Shown here: positions 44,012 to 54,412 of the stretch, piece by piece | Position numbering within the stretch: position 1 is the stretch's first letter | How the letters are laid out: each line of letters opens with the position of its first letter | Source of the DNA: Rhizaria sp. SCN 62-66 | Lineage: Eukaryota > Rhizaria, unplaced | Length of the DNA stretch: 56,471 nucleotides | Direction of reading: 5' to 3' | NCBI GenBank assembly: GCA_001724265.1 | Contig: MEDY01000176.1 | Coordinates: forward strand, 1 to 56,471 | The notes under the pieces: generated by a model | Database searches by the model: none | What the model was told of the DNA's origin: nothing | Seen by the model: the letters and a program-made list of their open reading frames with translations, nothing else | Translations under genes and position numbers: made by a program

Positions 44012-45093
44012 TGTGAGAGTTGGTTTGACTGTCAGAGTGCGGGACGCAAAAGAAATCGCCGAGAATATTTGGAGCAAGCAGGAAAGTGAGATTTGTTCGG
44101 CTAACTGTCGATCGTTACTCGCGGATATTGACTGGTTGAATCGTGAATAGTCGTCAATCGTATATTATATCGCGAATAGTGTTCGCCTCAAATCGCTTCA
44201 CGATGTATATAGAGCTTGGAATGAGTCGCAAAAATTTACATCACAGGCGGGTGTCGGCCATTTGAGCAAACCACAAAACATCTCCCAACTCAATTATCAA
44301 CATGTAACGCACGCATATTTGGTCATATACCAACGTGGCTGCAATAATCACAATTCAAATAAAGTCTCACATTGCCAATGCTAATTATTTTATGTTGTCC
44401 TGTTCACGGCTGTAGAGATCCTCAGCCAATGACCCACGATAGCCACGGCGTTCGCGAAAACCTGGGTAGTAGGCACTCGCATACATCGCTGTTTTTACTT
44501 ATTAGCTCTCAAATTGCGTTTTCTGACAACGGCATGTATAATTACTGCCTTGAAATACATTTATATTGGCTAAAGGAAAGGTTATCAGGCATAAAAACCC
44601 GAACAAGTTCATGTTTCTTATGTTACTGCGTAAGCAATGAATGCGTCATATGCATTATCATGTTCAAGAACGGGGTAGTGTATGACAATGTGTGTATTTC
44701 AATTGTCGCTAAGTGCCAATGGAAAACAAAAGGGGGTCAAAAATAAAATTTTACAACAATACGCACAGAGATCGGGGAGAAGTTCTGACTGCGTCGATAG
44801 CTTATCAGAAAAGTAGCACATTGCTCGCACAGGAAGAGCAGCAGCAGCACTGAAACAAGTCGGCATAATGAGAACGCAAAAGAACTACAGAAGCACATGC
44901 GTGCGCATTATGGCTGGAGTGTTTTAGCAGCTGTTGATCACAAGAACACAGTAGTTACATTAAACTTGGAAGTGTGCAAACAAGCGATGTGTACAGTGCT
45001 GACTTGAAATGCGACATGTTCAAGTCACTAAGATGCAGTCTTCCATCATTTGTTGCTAGGTTTTGCGTTACGTTTTTAAGTACGCGCGGGTAC
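44012..45093. other. Intergenic region SDR / membrane protein 2, no gene seen
   Basis: 1,082 nt, AT-rich. A 124-codon frame (44372-44746, +) begins at a non-ATG codon and has AT-rich, Cys-laden composition unlike genes here, so it is not called. Confidence 0.5.
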
Positions 45094-45603
45094 TTAGACG
45101 TTGACAGGCGTGGCGACGACGCGGCCGGCGGCGAGGCGGCGCGCGACCAGCTCCTCGTCCTTGCGCAGCGTGTACACGGTGAACATCAGCGTCACGAGCT
45201 CCAGCACCATGTGCGCGCCAACGCCAATGCAAATCCAGAACTGGAAGGAGTCGAGGTAGCCGACGCCTTGCTGCACGGCGGCCTCGTCGGCGCCGTCGAG
45301 CTTGTTGATGCTCTTGGTGAACTTGGAGAGGAAGGCGCCGACGAGCACGATGAACACGCCCTGCACGACGAGGTGGAAGAGCGCAAGCGGGACGAACAAC
45401 TTGCGCGAGCCAAGGCCGACAACGCCGACGATGAGGAAAAGGACAGCAACGGCAGCCACGATGTAGCCGACGGTGTTCGCAGTGTCTTTGTAGAGGACGT
45501 AGCCGGCGGCGGCGCCGAGGGCCAGAAAGGCAATAATCTCGATCACGTGGAAGATCTTCAGCACTGAGCGCAGCTTGGGGTTAGCGGTCATTGTAGGCGA
45601 CAT
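45094..45603 (-). CDS. Four-helix membrane protein, family not recognised (paralogue of 41185-41827)
   Basis: 169 residues, single exon, ends in UAA. Four hydrophobic segments: IIAFLALGAAAGYVLY, GYIVAAVAVLFLIVGVVGLG, LALFHLVVQGVFIVLVGAF and FQFWICIGVGAHMVLELVTLMF. The loop after helix 3 contains KSINKLDGADEAAVQQG, at the same place as the QDNDGDG loop of the 41185-41827 protein. Ends in a basic tail with PVNV. Two close ATGs (45603 and 45591) are possible starts. Function unknown. Confidence 0.75.
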   Translation of the reverse strand: MSPTMTANPKLRSVLKIFHVIEIIAFLALGAAAGYVLYKDTANTVGYIVAAVAVLFLIVGVVGLGSRKLFVPLALFHLVVQGVFIVLVGAFLSKFTKSINKLDGADEAAVQQGVGYLDSFQFWICIGVGAHMVLELVTLMFTVYTLRKDEELVARRLAAGRVVATPVNV

Positions 45604-46444
45604 AATCGGGCGAAAACTATGCGTTGCACCGGTGTGTAGATAGACGGTGCGATGCGGCGAATACGGGTGCAAAAAAGTCGAGCATGATCGAGAACCGCTG
45701 AGAAACAGTTGAAGGAATATAACAAGGGGGTGCTGTTACCGCAGAATATTACTGTATCACATCTGGTAAATTGCCATTTCAAGTAAGATACCTCGTTTTC
45801 ATTTGCTTCTGACGGATGCTCTCACAAGGGTGGCTCGCAACAAATCGTTGAAAAGGCTTGTTGCTCAGAGCTGCCACGTCGAAGCAAATGTGTGTTAGAC
45901 GCTGTTTTTCAATTGTGTGAATGGCTGGAAGGTTATTATTCTGTGCATGTAAGTATTTTAAACGCTAGACCAGTTTCCTTTTGAGTTACTCTTGTGCCAT
46001 CTGCAATCACGTTCGTTTCATGCAAGTATTCAAGTCGCGAAGGTTGCTTCAAGTTGCCGCTGAGCAGCGCACGTCTGTGCAGACGGCCACAGTCTCACTA
46101 GCATGCTTCAAACTTAAACTAAAATTGTGTAATCAACCAGTCTCTATGATCACATTTATTGACAGTACTATTGAAAGCTTAAAAAATTCAATAAGTATCT
46201 GCAGATGCAACTTAAACAATGAGGTTGTGTATGAATGAACGCTGTTAGCAAACAAACTTATCGGTTGTTAATGCGACGCAGGATTAACATACAAAACTGA
46301 TCGAGAAAGTGAATAATAGTAAAAATATACCCATGGGTCATCACAATAAAAGAAATCGAAGCAATAAAACAAGAATACGCGACTGTGAGCACCAAATAGC
46401 CTTTTTGTCATCGCAATGATAAACGTTAACCATCGATTGAGCGC
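45604..46444. other. Intergenic region membrane protein 2 / ferrochelatase
   Basis: 841 nt, AT-rich. Holds the upstream region of the membrane protein and the 3' end of ferrochelatase. No gene seen. Confidence 0.5.
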
Positions 46445-48165
46445 TCACTTCTTCACGACGTTGGTGCCGGGCGCGGCGGCGCGGTAGGTCTCGGGTGCGT
46501 CGCACTGCCCGCCGACGGGATTCGCGACGGAGCGGCAGACGTCGGGCGCCACGCAGTTGTAGCAGCGCAGCGGGTACTGCGCCGTCTCGTACGGGCGGCC
46601 CGACTTGAGGTGCGCGGCCACCAGCTGCGCCTGCGCCTCGGTCAGCAGCGGCTCGTCGTTGAGCGAGGGCGCGCGGCGGAAGTGCGTGATACCGGCCTCG
46701 GCGGCCTCCTCGGCGTACTCGATGTCCATCTCGTACAGCGTCTCGACGTGGTCCGACGTGAAGGCAATCGGGATCGCCAACACGTGGCGCACGCCCTCCT
46801 TGGCCAGCGCTGCGAGGGGGCGAGAACATATGTACGAAGCACAAATGAGCAAGAGTGAAACCTGGATGTAAGGTTAAAGGATGAACATCCCAGCTATGTC
46901 ATAACGGATGAAAGAGTTCGGAAAAAAATTGGCGCAATTCCGCATTATTATAAGCGATATTAGAGCGATATGTCTGGCAACGTACACTTGAGCGTCTCCG
47001 AGGTGGAGGGCGTGAGCCAGGGCAGGAAGCCGACCTTTGACTGCCATGCCAGCACGTAGGGGTTCTTGCCGCCGAGCTCCTTGTTGACCAGCTGCACGGT
47101 GTGCGCAACCTCGTGCGGGTAGCTGTCGCCCTGCGTGACCACCTTGACGGGCAGCGAGTGCGCGGAGAAGATGAGAACAACCTACGAACATCACGGTGCG
47201 CACAGTGCATACAGCACCAGCAGTAGCAACAAAGCCAGAAGTCAGGTATGGTGTAGTTATTTCTTAAATGTCGCATTAATCGTTCTATGATAAAGTTTGT
47301 TGACATTAAGATATTAAAAGCATGTTTTACATAATAAAATCAGAATAGCGTAAACGCATGTGACATTTAAAAAAATGTGTAGTCACGAGAGTACCTTGCT
47401 GCGGTCGACCTCCGGGGGAAACAGGTCCATGCCGAGCTTCACGCGCGCGGCGACGGCCTGAATGAACGTGGGGTGCTCGTGCCAGCGGTCGATCACGCTC
47501 CACACCTCCTTGCCCTCGGGCGCGTCCGCGCCCGGGCCTGCGGTGACCGTGCGCAGGCCGGTGGCGGTGTCCTTGCCCTTGACGGCGCGCCAGAGCGCCG
47601 CGAGCGAGGAACCCGTGGTGGTGCACGAGTACATGGGGTACTGCGGGAACGCCACAGCGCGCTCAACGCCGTCGCGGCGCATCTCGGCCAGCGCGTCCTC
47701 AGTGAAGGGCGCGGCGTAGCGGAACATGGGGTAGGCCTTGTGCGGCGCCGTGGCCGGGGAGAGCACGTCGAGGCGCGCGCACATGAGGTCGCCCTGCAGC
47801 TGCGTCCAGCGGCGCAGCGGCGAGCCCCCAATAGCGGCATACTGCGGGACGATCTTGGGCGCGCGGCGGCGGGCGGCCCAGGCGCCGAGGGGCTGGAGCT
47901 TGCCCAGGTTGATGATCATGTTGTCGCTGAAGAGGTTCACCAGGAAGGACTCGACGTCGCCCACGGTCTCGGGGCCGCCCATGTTGAGCATCGCAATGCC
48001 CGTCTTAACTTTGCGCGGAGATGCCGCGGCCCCGGTCGCGGAGACGGCGGCCGGGGCGGTCGGCGCGGCGGAGGAGAAGCTGGGACTCAGAGAGCGTGCG
48101 GAGACGGAGAGGGAAGAGAGCCGACTCAGACCGGTGCGCAGTGTGCGCTGGCTGCGGGAAAGCAT
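46445..48165 (-). CDS. FECH: Ferrochelatase, mitochondrial, [2Fe-2S] type
   Basis: Inserts Fe2+ into protoporphyrin IX, the last step of haem synthesis, at the mitochondrial inner membrane. Exons on the minus strand: 48165-47395, 47181-46986, 46809-46445; 443 residues, ends in UGA. The N-terminus [19 protein letters not shown] is Arg/Ser/Leu-rich without acids, a typical mitochondrial presequence. Core motifs: [36 protein letters not shown] with catalytic His265; [20 protein letters not shown] with Glu345. Cys181 (in YSC) with Cys405, Cys408 and Cys414 match the four ligands of the animal [2Fe-2S] cluster, but the last spacing is C-x2-C-x5-C rather than x4. The ATG at 48165 was chosen because the in-frame sequence upstream has no ATG. 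This implies a complete haem end-step in this organism. Confidence 0.93.
46810..46985 (-). other. Ferrochelatase intron 2
   Basis: 176 nt, phase 1, donor AAGT|GTACGTTG, acceptor CCCTCGCAG|CG. The join gives [17 protein letters not shown], collinear with the family. Confidence 0.9.
47182..47394 (-). other. Ferrochelatase intron 1
   Basis: 213 nt, phase 0, donor AAG|GTACTC, acceptor GTTCGTAG|GTT. The join gives [14 protein letters not shown], restoring the active-site His motif. Confidence 0.92.
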
Positions 48166-48966
48166 TCTTGGTGTACTGTAACAAGGGAAATGCCGTGACA
48201 CGCGTACCAGAGCAAGGCAGAGACAAGATAGTGGTGTGAGGCGGTGCAAGGGAGCGAGGCAATGCTTCGGGGTCACATCAGAAAATGCAAAACCGTATCT
48301 GACGTGATCTCGGGGAATACTAAGTGTAATTAAGTCATGAATATGGATTCATGTATAATAATGCAACTAAATGCTATTCGGTGTGGCATAAGTTTTCTCG
48401 ACGATGTATACGAGTAGATATAGAAGGAAAGATGATGCATCGGGTGAGATACAGAAAGACCGTGTTTGGGGTCGACGACGTGTGGCATGCAAAATAAATA
48501 TCTCGCATATCACAGGGTCATCGTCAACTCGTCTAGTTTAACATTGCCCGTGGACCTTTTAGTGCGAAATCCCTTTTCTATTTTCAGAGTCCTTACTCCG
48601 TGAATGTGTTGCTTGGTATACGCTCATTGAGATTGCAACGGCGACGTCTCCCTCTTAAACGTAGTCGCCATTGTCAGTCTCACTCCTAGATACCAAGCTA
48701 AACAATGTCTTGTAGAGATACGCTCTCAGTATGTTTGATTTTATGTTATATATTCTTAGATCCGTAACTTTTACCCACTGAAACTCTTGTTTGCGTCGCG
48801 TCACGCGCTCTTTACTTCTCTCTTCCAGACAGTTTCTCGAACTCGTCGTCGCAAGTGCACTTAGCTCTCTGCACACCGACACAACGAAAACGCTGACACC
48901 GCTCTCATCTACCCAACTTGACAGCCAGTTTTACTTCACGCTCCCGTTGCTGTCCTTGTGCGCTTG
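48166..48966. other. Divergent intergenic region ferrochelatase / voltage-sensor-like gene
   Basis: 801 nt, presumed promoters of both genes. No gene or named site seen. Confidence 0.5.
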
Positions 48967-50028
48967 ATGCCAAAGGGGCGCCGTGGCCAGTCGGGCAGTG
49001 CCGCTCCCCCATCCCACTCCTCCCCCACCAGCGCCAGCAGCACGGCGAAGGGCCCCAACATATCCACAAGCTCGCCGTCCCGCGCCGCCCCTGCGCCGGA
49101 GTCCTTTAGCGTTGTGGCGAACACGCTGGCAGAGCCCCTGCTGTCCCCCTACTCTTCTACAGCCTCCTCAAACCACAGCAACAGCTACAGCAGCGCAAAC
49201 GCGGGCGCGTACACCAACTCGACCAACAACCCTGCCGGCGCGAACAGCGGCCCTATGTCGACTTACTCCTCGCCGTCTCTCTTGCTCTTCAAGCCCGCCG
49301 CTCACGCTGATGCGGACAGCCCCTGCAACGCCAACGGCAGTCACGACGCTGTCGCCGCTGCCACTGCGACCGTTGCGGGCGCGCAGTCCGAGGCGGACGC
49401 GCTCGTCGCGTCGCCGACCTTTTTTTTCGGCCCTGACCAGTCGCTGGTGTCTCCGCCGCAGCCCGCGCGCACGCTGTCCAACGACAGCGTTGACAACGAC
49501 AACGACGATGGCCTTGATAGCGGCGGCGGCGGCGCGGGCGTGGGCTTGCGCAGCCAGCTCGTCGGCGGCACTGTCGTTGCGAACGCTCTAAGTGGCGCTG
49601 GCCGTGGTGGCAACGCTCACGGCCACTCTGCTGCTCGCGATGGTCGCGGTCACGGTTACGGTCACGATGGTAGCGCCGGCGACGGCGCCGGAGAGAGTGG
49701 GCTTCTCCTGATATCGACTACCTCGTCCGACTACATCCCAGGCTCCGACCGCACGCACGGCGACAACGCCACGCACGCGCACGCCCACGGCAATAGCGGT
49801 CTGAGCAGTGCGAGCAGCGCAAGCGGCCAGCGTGGTGCCAGCGCCAAGGGGTACTCAGCCGTGGCGGGAGACCCGTACAATCACCACGCCGACGAGTACT
49901 CGATCAACACTCACGGCCCCCGCAACGCTGCCGGAGCCAACGCCGGCAGCAGACCCGCGCACGCTGCGCGTGCGAAAAGCAACAAAACGGGGGTGCGTGG
50001 CATCGTGCACTTTGCCGGCAACGCAACT

Positions 50029-50059
<31 letters not shown>

Positions 50060-53000
50060 AACAGCGGAAGAGCAATCATCAGCAGCCGCAGCGCGCCGCC
50101 CTCGGCGAGGACGACGACGACGAAGACAACATCGGCTTCGACCTCTCCGCGATCACGCCCACGACTAGTGCCCACGCCAACGGCAGACGCGGGCGCGCGC
50201 GCAGCAGCTCCGGCTCGGGCGCGCTGCTGGGCTCCCACAGCGAGACCAGTGACGACGACTTCTCGTCGAGCTCTTTCGTGCGCGCCTTCGCGGCCGACCT
50301 GCGCCACACGTCCTTCTCCTCCACGGCCACGCAGGTACGAATAAAAGCATGACAATTCGTCTCAAGTTCAACTTCCTTCTTAGGATGGAAAAATGTATTT
50401 TTCATTATTTATCCAGAAATCATTTTGTTTCTAACCACCACTGGTTCTATACGCCCACTTTTTGTTGTTTTTCGCATGCAGATTGTGTACTCGCGCTCGT
50501 ACCTTGTCTTCTATTTCATTCTGCTCAGCGCGCAGATCGGCCTCTGCGTCTGGCTCGCCCTCCACAGCCACCTCTTCTTCCCGGCTTCGGGCTCCAAGGC
50601 CGAGCCGCTGCCGCTGTCCTTCTTCCTGCTCGAGCTCACGGTCTCGCTCCTTATGACCCTGGAGCTGCTGCTGCGCGCCGCGGCCGCGCACGGACGCTTC
50701 TGCGCGCACGTGGGCAACGCGCTGGACGCCGCGCTGACCGTGGCGGCGACCGCGCTCACAGTCGCCTCGTTCGTGCTCTCGCACACGGGCGCGGCGGGCA
50801 AGCTGCTCGCACTGGGGCCGTTACTTACGCTGCTGCGCTATGCGGTGCAGTTCGCGCGGCTGGTTGTCATCCTGCGCGCGCAGTGGGTCCGCAGCCGGCT
50901 GTTGCGCGTGTCTGAGGAGACGCCCGTGGACTTCACGCTGCACACGGCGACCGCGGGCGACATCAACATCGACATCAGCGGCCACAGCGGCGGCCACGGC
51001 GGCGGCGGCGAAGGCGCACACGGCCAGTTGCCTGTCTTGCACGGCCACGGCCATAGTCGCGGTCGCGGGCACAGCCACTTGCTGCACGGTGAAGAGGAAG
51101 CGTACGACGTCATCGGCGCCGACGACCTGCACGTGGACCACGATGACGACGTGGGACAGGGCCTCGTTAGCAACGGACCCATCGAGTACGACGTCATCAC
51201 AGTCGCCACCAAGAACGCCTCCGCTGCCGGCGCCGGTGCGAGCGCGAGCGCGAGTGCAGGTGGTGCGCATGTCCCTGTGCTGCTGGCTCAGAGTTCTCTG
51301 TCCTCTTCTGCCGCCGCCGCCGCCGCCGCCGTTGCAGGCCAGCAACAGGGCAGCAGCGCGGCCAACGGTGCCAGCGCACTGCTGTCTCTCTTTGGCGGCT
51401 ACGGCGCCGCCGCCACCGCCGCGGCCGCGGCCGACACTCCGTCCACGGGTCCCTCGACTAGCGCCAGCACCCCGGCTACAACAGCTATGGCTGCGCCCGT
51501 ACTGTCATCCGTTGTGGCGGCCGCGCCGAGCTCGATGCACATGCAGCCGGCCTCAGCCGCCGCCGCCGAGGCCGCCGCGGAGGCCGCGCTGCGCGCCGTG
51601 ACCGGCGACGGCAGCGGCGCCGAGAGCGACGCCGACCACCGGCGCGCAGGACTTGGCCGCGGCCACGGCCACGGCCACGGCCACGGGCTTGCTCGCGGGC
51701 TTAGTCTGGGTGCAGTGTCACATCTGCGGCAGCAGCAGCAGCAGCAGTATCACGGTTTGCTGAGGAGCACTGGCGTTGTCGACGCCGATTTGCCCCACAT
51801 CGACGGCGCCAGCGACGGCCACCCCAGCACCGCTCCCGTCCCGCTGCCGCTGCCGCTGCCGATGCCGATGCCGCCCAGTAACGCTGCTGCGGCCGCCCAC
51901 AGCAGCAGCAGCACTGGCAGCGCCAGCGGCGCCCTCACCGGGCTCGCCGGGCTGGCCGCCACCACCCCGCGCTTCGCCGGCAGCACCGGCGGCAGCGGTG
52001 GCGGCAGTGGCAGCGGCGGCGTCGTCGTCGTTGGCAGCCTCGGCAGCAACAGGCCCGGCGCCGTCGCTGGCAACGCCAGCGCCGCGGGCACCCCGCGCGC
52101 GCGGTCCTCGCACTTCGCTCCCGCGGCCTCGCCCGCTCACGCCGGCGCTGGCCCCCACGGCGGGCCCAGCGCGTACGGCGGGCTCAGCACGTATAGTGGA
52201 GCCAACGGCGCCGCGAGTGGCCGCGCTACCCCTGACGCTGCGATTGCTAGCGGCAGCGGCAGCGCCAACGCGCCGCCTGTGCTGGCCCGTGTGGCGACGC
52301 CTGTGCTCACGCCGGTCAAACTCGACCCGCGCGCGCTGCGGCCCCACCTGCTCTCCACCACGCCCGCCACCGCCACCACGCCCGCGTCTCCCGCCACCGC
52401 CGCGGCACCCAGCGCCAGCGCGAATGGCGGCGGCGCGAGCGGGCCCGCGGCGCTGGCGCTGGGCAAGAGCTACAGCCCTAACAGCCTCGCCAGTAGCACG
52501 ACGAACAGCAACGGTAACAACAGCAAACGCAATGCTGCCGGTGACGCCGTTGCGGGCCGGAGCCTGAGCCAGAGCCGGGACGCTACGACGCCCTCCGGCA
52601 GCCCCAGCGCGGGGCCCCGCTCCGCGCTCGCCAGCACTGGCAATGCTGCCGAGGCGAACGTGAACGCTGCACTCATCTCTGAGGCGACCAACTACGCACT
52701 TAACAGCAACCCTGTCTTTGCGACGCCCCCTACTTCTGTCGCGAATGCGAGTGCGAGCGCGCATGCAGTGGTGCCGGCGCCGGGGAGCGCGGCCGTGAAC
52801 GTGAGCGCGGCGGAGGCGAGTGAGGCTGTCGCGCTTTACGCGTCCAGTCTCGAGACTGCGGCGTCGTTCGCAGTCCCCGCGCCCGCCGTGGCCGCTGCGC
52901 TGGCGGCCGCAGTGTCCACGGCCACCGCCTACAGTCAGCCCGCGGCTCAAACCGGGGCTCAGTCTGCTCACGGTCCCTTTGCCACCCATCACGGCCACTC

Positions 53001-53805
53001 AAGCAGCAGCAGCGGTGCTAAAAAGTCTGTTGCCGACACCGAAGCCGAGGCCGAGGCGGACCTGCTGCTCTCGATGCGCAAGCTGCCCGGTCTCAGCCAC
53101 ACCCAGGCTCACGGCCACGGCCACGGCCACAGCCACGGCCACAGCCACAGCGCGCACAGCCACGGCGGCAGCAGCAGTGTCCTCAAGGCGGCGGTGGACA
53201 GGGACGATGATGACCTAAGTGACGACGACGATTTGGGGGGCAGCACGTACATTCGAAGCATTTCCAAGAACAACGTTGTCGCCGCGAATAATAATGTGAA
53301 CGATGATTTTGATGACGCCTCCAATGACGGGATGTTGCTCAATTTCAATAACATGAACGCCAACGGACATGGATCTGACGCCGGCAGCGCCGAATCCATC
53401 GATGGCGGCCTCTTGGCCGACCGCAGCACCACATTTGCCAGCAACGACGCCGGCGACGGCACTGGCAACGGCGACGACGACGACGATGAGAACGCGTACT
53501 TTAAGGCGCTGTCGATGTCGCGTGTGGCCACACCGTCGCTCTCGCGCGCGGGCTCCGCGTTCCCGGCCGCGCCGTCGCTGCTCTCGCCGCCGCAGCTCTA
53601 CACCGCCGGCGCACCGGCCAGCGGCAGTAGTGCTCACAGTCACAGCCAGGGCCAGAGCCAGGGCCAGGGCCAGAGCCAGAGCGCCCACAGTCGCAGCCAG
53701 CGGCTGCTTGAGGGCGGTGGCGCGCTCGGGTCGTCTGTGACTCACAGTGCTGTGGTGGGCGTCGGTGACGACATTGGTGATGACGGAGACGAACTAGGGT
53801 ACTAA
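48967..53805 (+). CDS. Voltage-sensor-like four-helix membrane protein with very long low-complexity tails
   Basis: Exons 48967-50334 and 50482-53805 give 1,563 residues, ending in UAA. Residues 1-456 are Ser/Ala/Asn/His/Gly-rich with a 12-Gln run. Residues ~457-600 hold four helices. Helix 1 is YLVFYFILLSAQIGLCVWLAL. Helix 2 carries a Glu (FFLLELTVSLLMTLELLLR). Helix 3 has NALDAALTV. Helix 4 has spaced Arg (LLRYAVQFARLVVILRAQW). Acidic residues in helices 2-3 and Arg in helix 4 fit an S1-S4 voltage-sensor domain without a pore, as in Hv1/TMEM266-like proteins. The remaining ~950 residues are disordered, with His-Gly, Ser-Gln and Asp runs. No pore helices follow. A proton channel or voltage-responsive regulator is possible, but the helix-4 Arg spacing is loose and the call is tentative. 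The start is the first in-frame ATG; the true 5' end is uncertain in such a tail. Confidence 0.7.
50029..50064 (+). repeat. CAG/CAA poly-Gln tract, 12 codons
   Basis: Twelve Gln codons (CAG and CAA mixed) in the N-terminal tail of the voltage-sensor-like protein. None is UAG. Confidence 0.9.
50335..50481 (+). other. Intron of the voltage-sensor-like gene
   Basis: 147 nt, phase 0, donor CAG|GTACGA, acceptor TTCGCATGCAG|ATT, with a CTAAC at about 50429-50433. It separates the N-terminal tail from the membrane domain. Confidence 0.85.
53110..53169 (+). repeat. His-Gly/His-Ser repeat
   Basis: CAC-GGC / CAC-AGC alternation encoding a His-rich run; a shorter one lies at about 51661-51690. Such runs can bind Zn2+ or other metals. 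Confidence 0.75.
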
Positions 53806-54412
53806 GATTAACTTGTATAGAAGCTGAGAACAGCAATATTGTTCCTAGGAACCTCCAAGTATGATAGATTTACGATAAATGCATTACGGATGTCAGAGCA
53901 AAAACGTGAGATTTCATTGTATATATCGGGGCAGATTAATGGACTTACTCTGATAATATTAATCCGTTTTATTGAATATGCCTTAATTCAAATACATTTA
54001 CTTAGTTAGAGTCTGTTGCGAGTGTCTATCGACCTAAAACTGAGCGTTGTCCAGTCAGCAAAGGGGGATCCGTCTTTTTTTCGGTCCCGCAGCCTGTCGT
54101 CGAGCGGGAAGAGCGACGAAAACAAAACCACAGGGTTCGGTGGTGAGGAAAAAGGCTTTCCGTGTGGATGCTGCATATGGTGTACTGATGTTGCAATATG
54201 TTTGTTGTGACGTCAGCAACGCATATATTTCCAAATTCGTTATTCTATCTTGATCTGCCTTTGCCTTGCCCTGTGCTTGGGCTGGATTTGTTTGGCCTCT
54301 GACGAGGCCTCCCCCTGCTGAGCAAGCGACATTTCCTCACCTTCATTCTCCTTCTTTTCCGACTCGTCCTTTGCTCTGACTGTTTCACCCGTGTGTGCCG
54401 TAGCGGGCAGCC
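53806..54412. other. Intergenic region voltage-sensor-like gene to AP-1 mu
   Basis: 607 nt. AT-rich at first, then pyrimidine-rich (54260-54400) just before the AP-1 mu ATG, as expected for a 5' leader. No gene seen. Confidence 0.5.

Noticed and set aside
44372-44746. 124-codon frame between the SDR and the second membrane protein
   Set aside because: Non-ATG start, AT-rich codons, odd Cys/Ile content and no similarity; consistent with intergenic background.
46445-48276. Ferrochelatase start upstream at 48276
   Set aside because: That codon is GTG; the ATG at 48165 begins a typical mitochondrial presequence.
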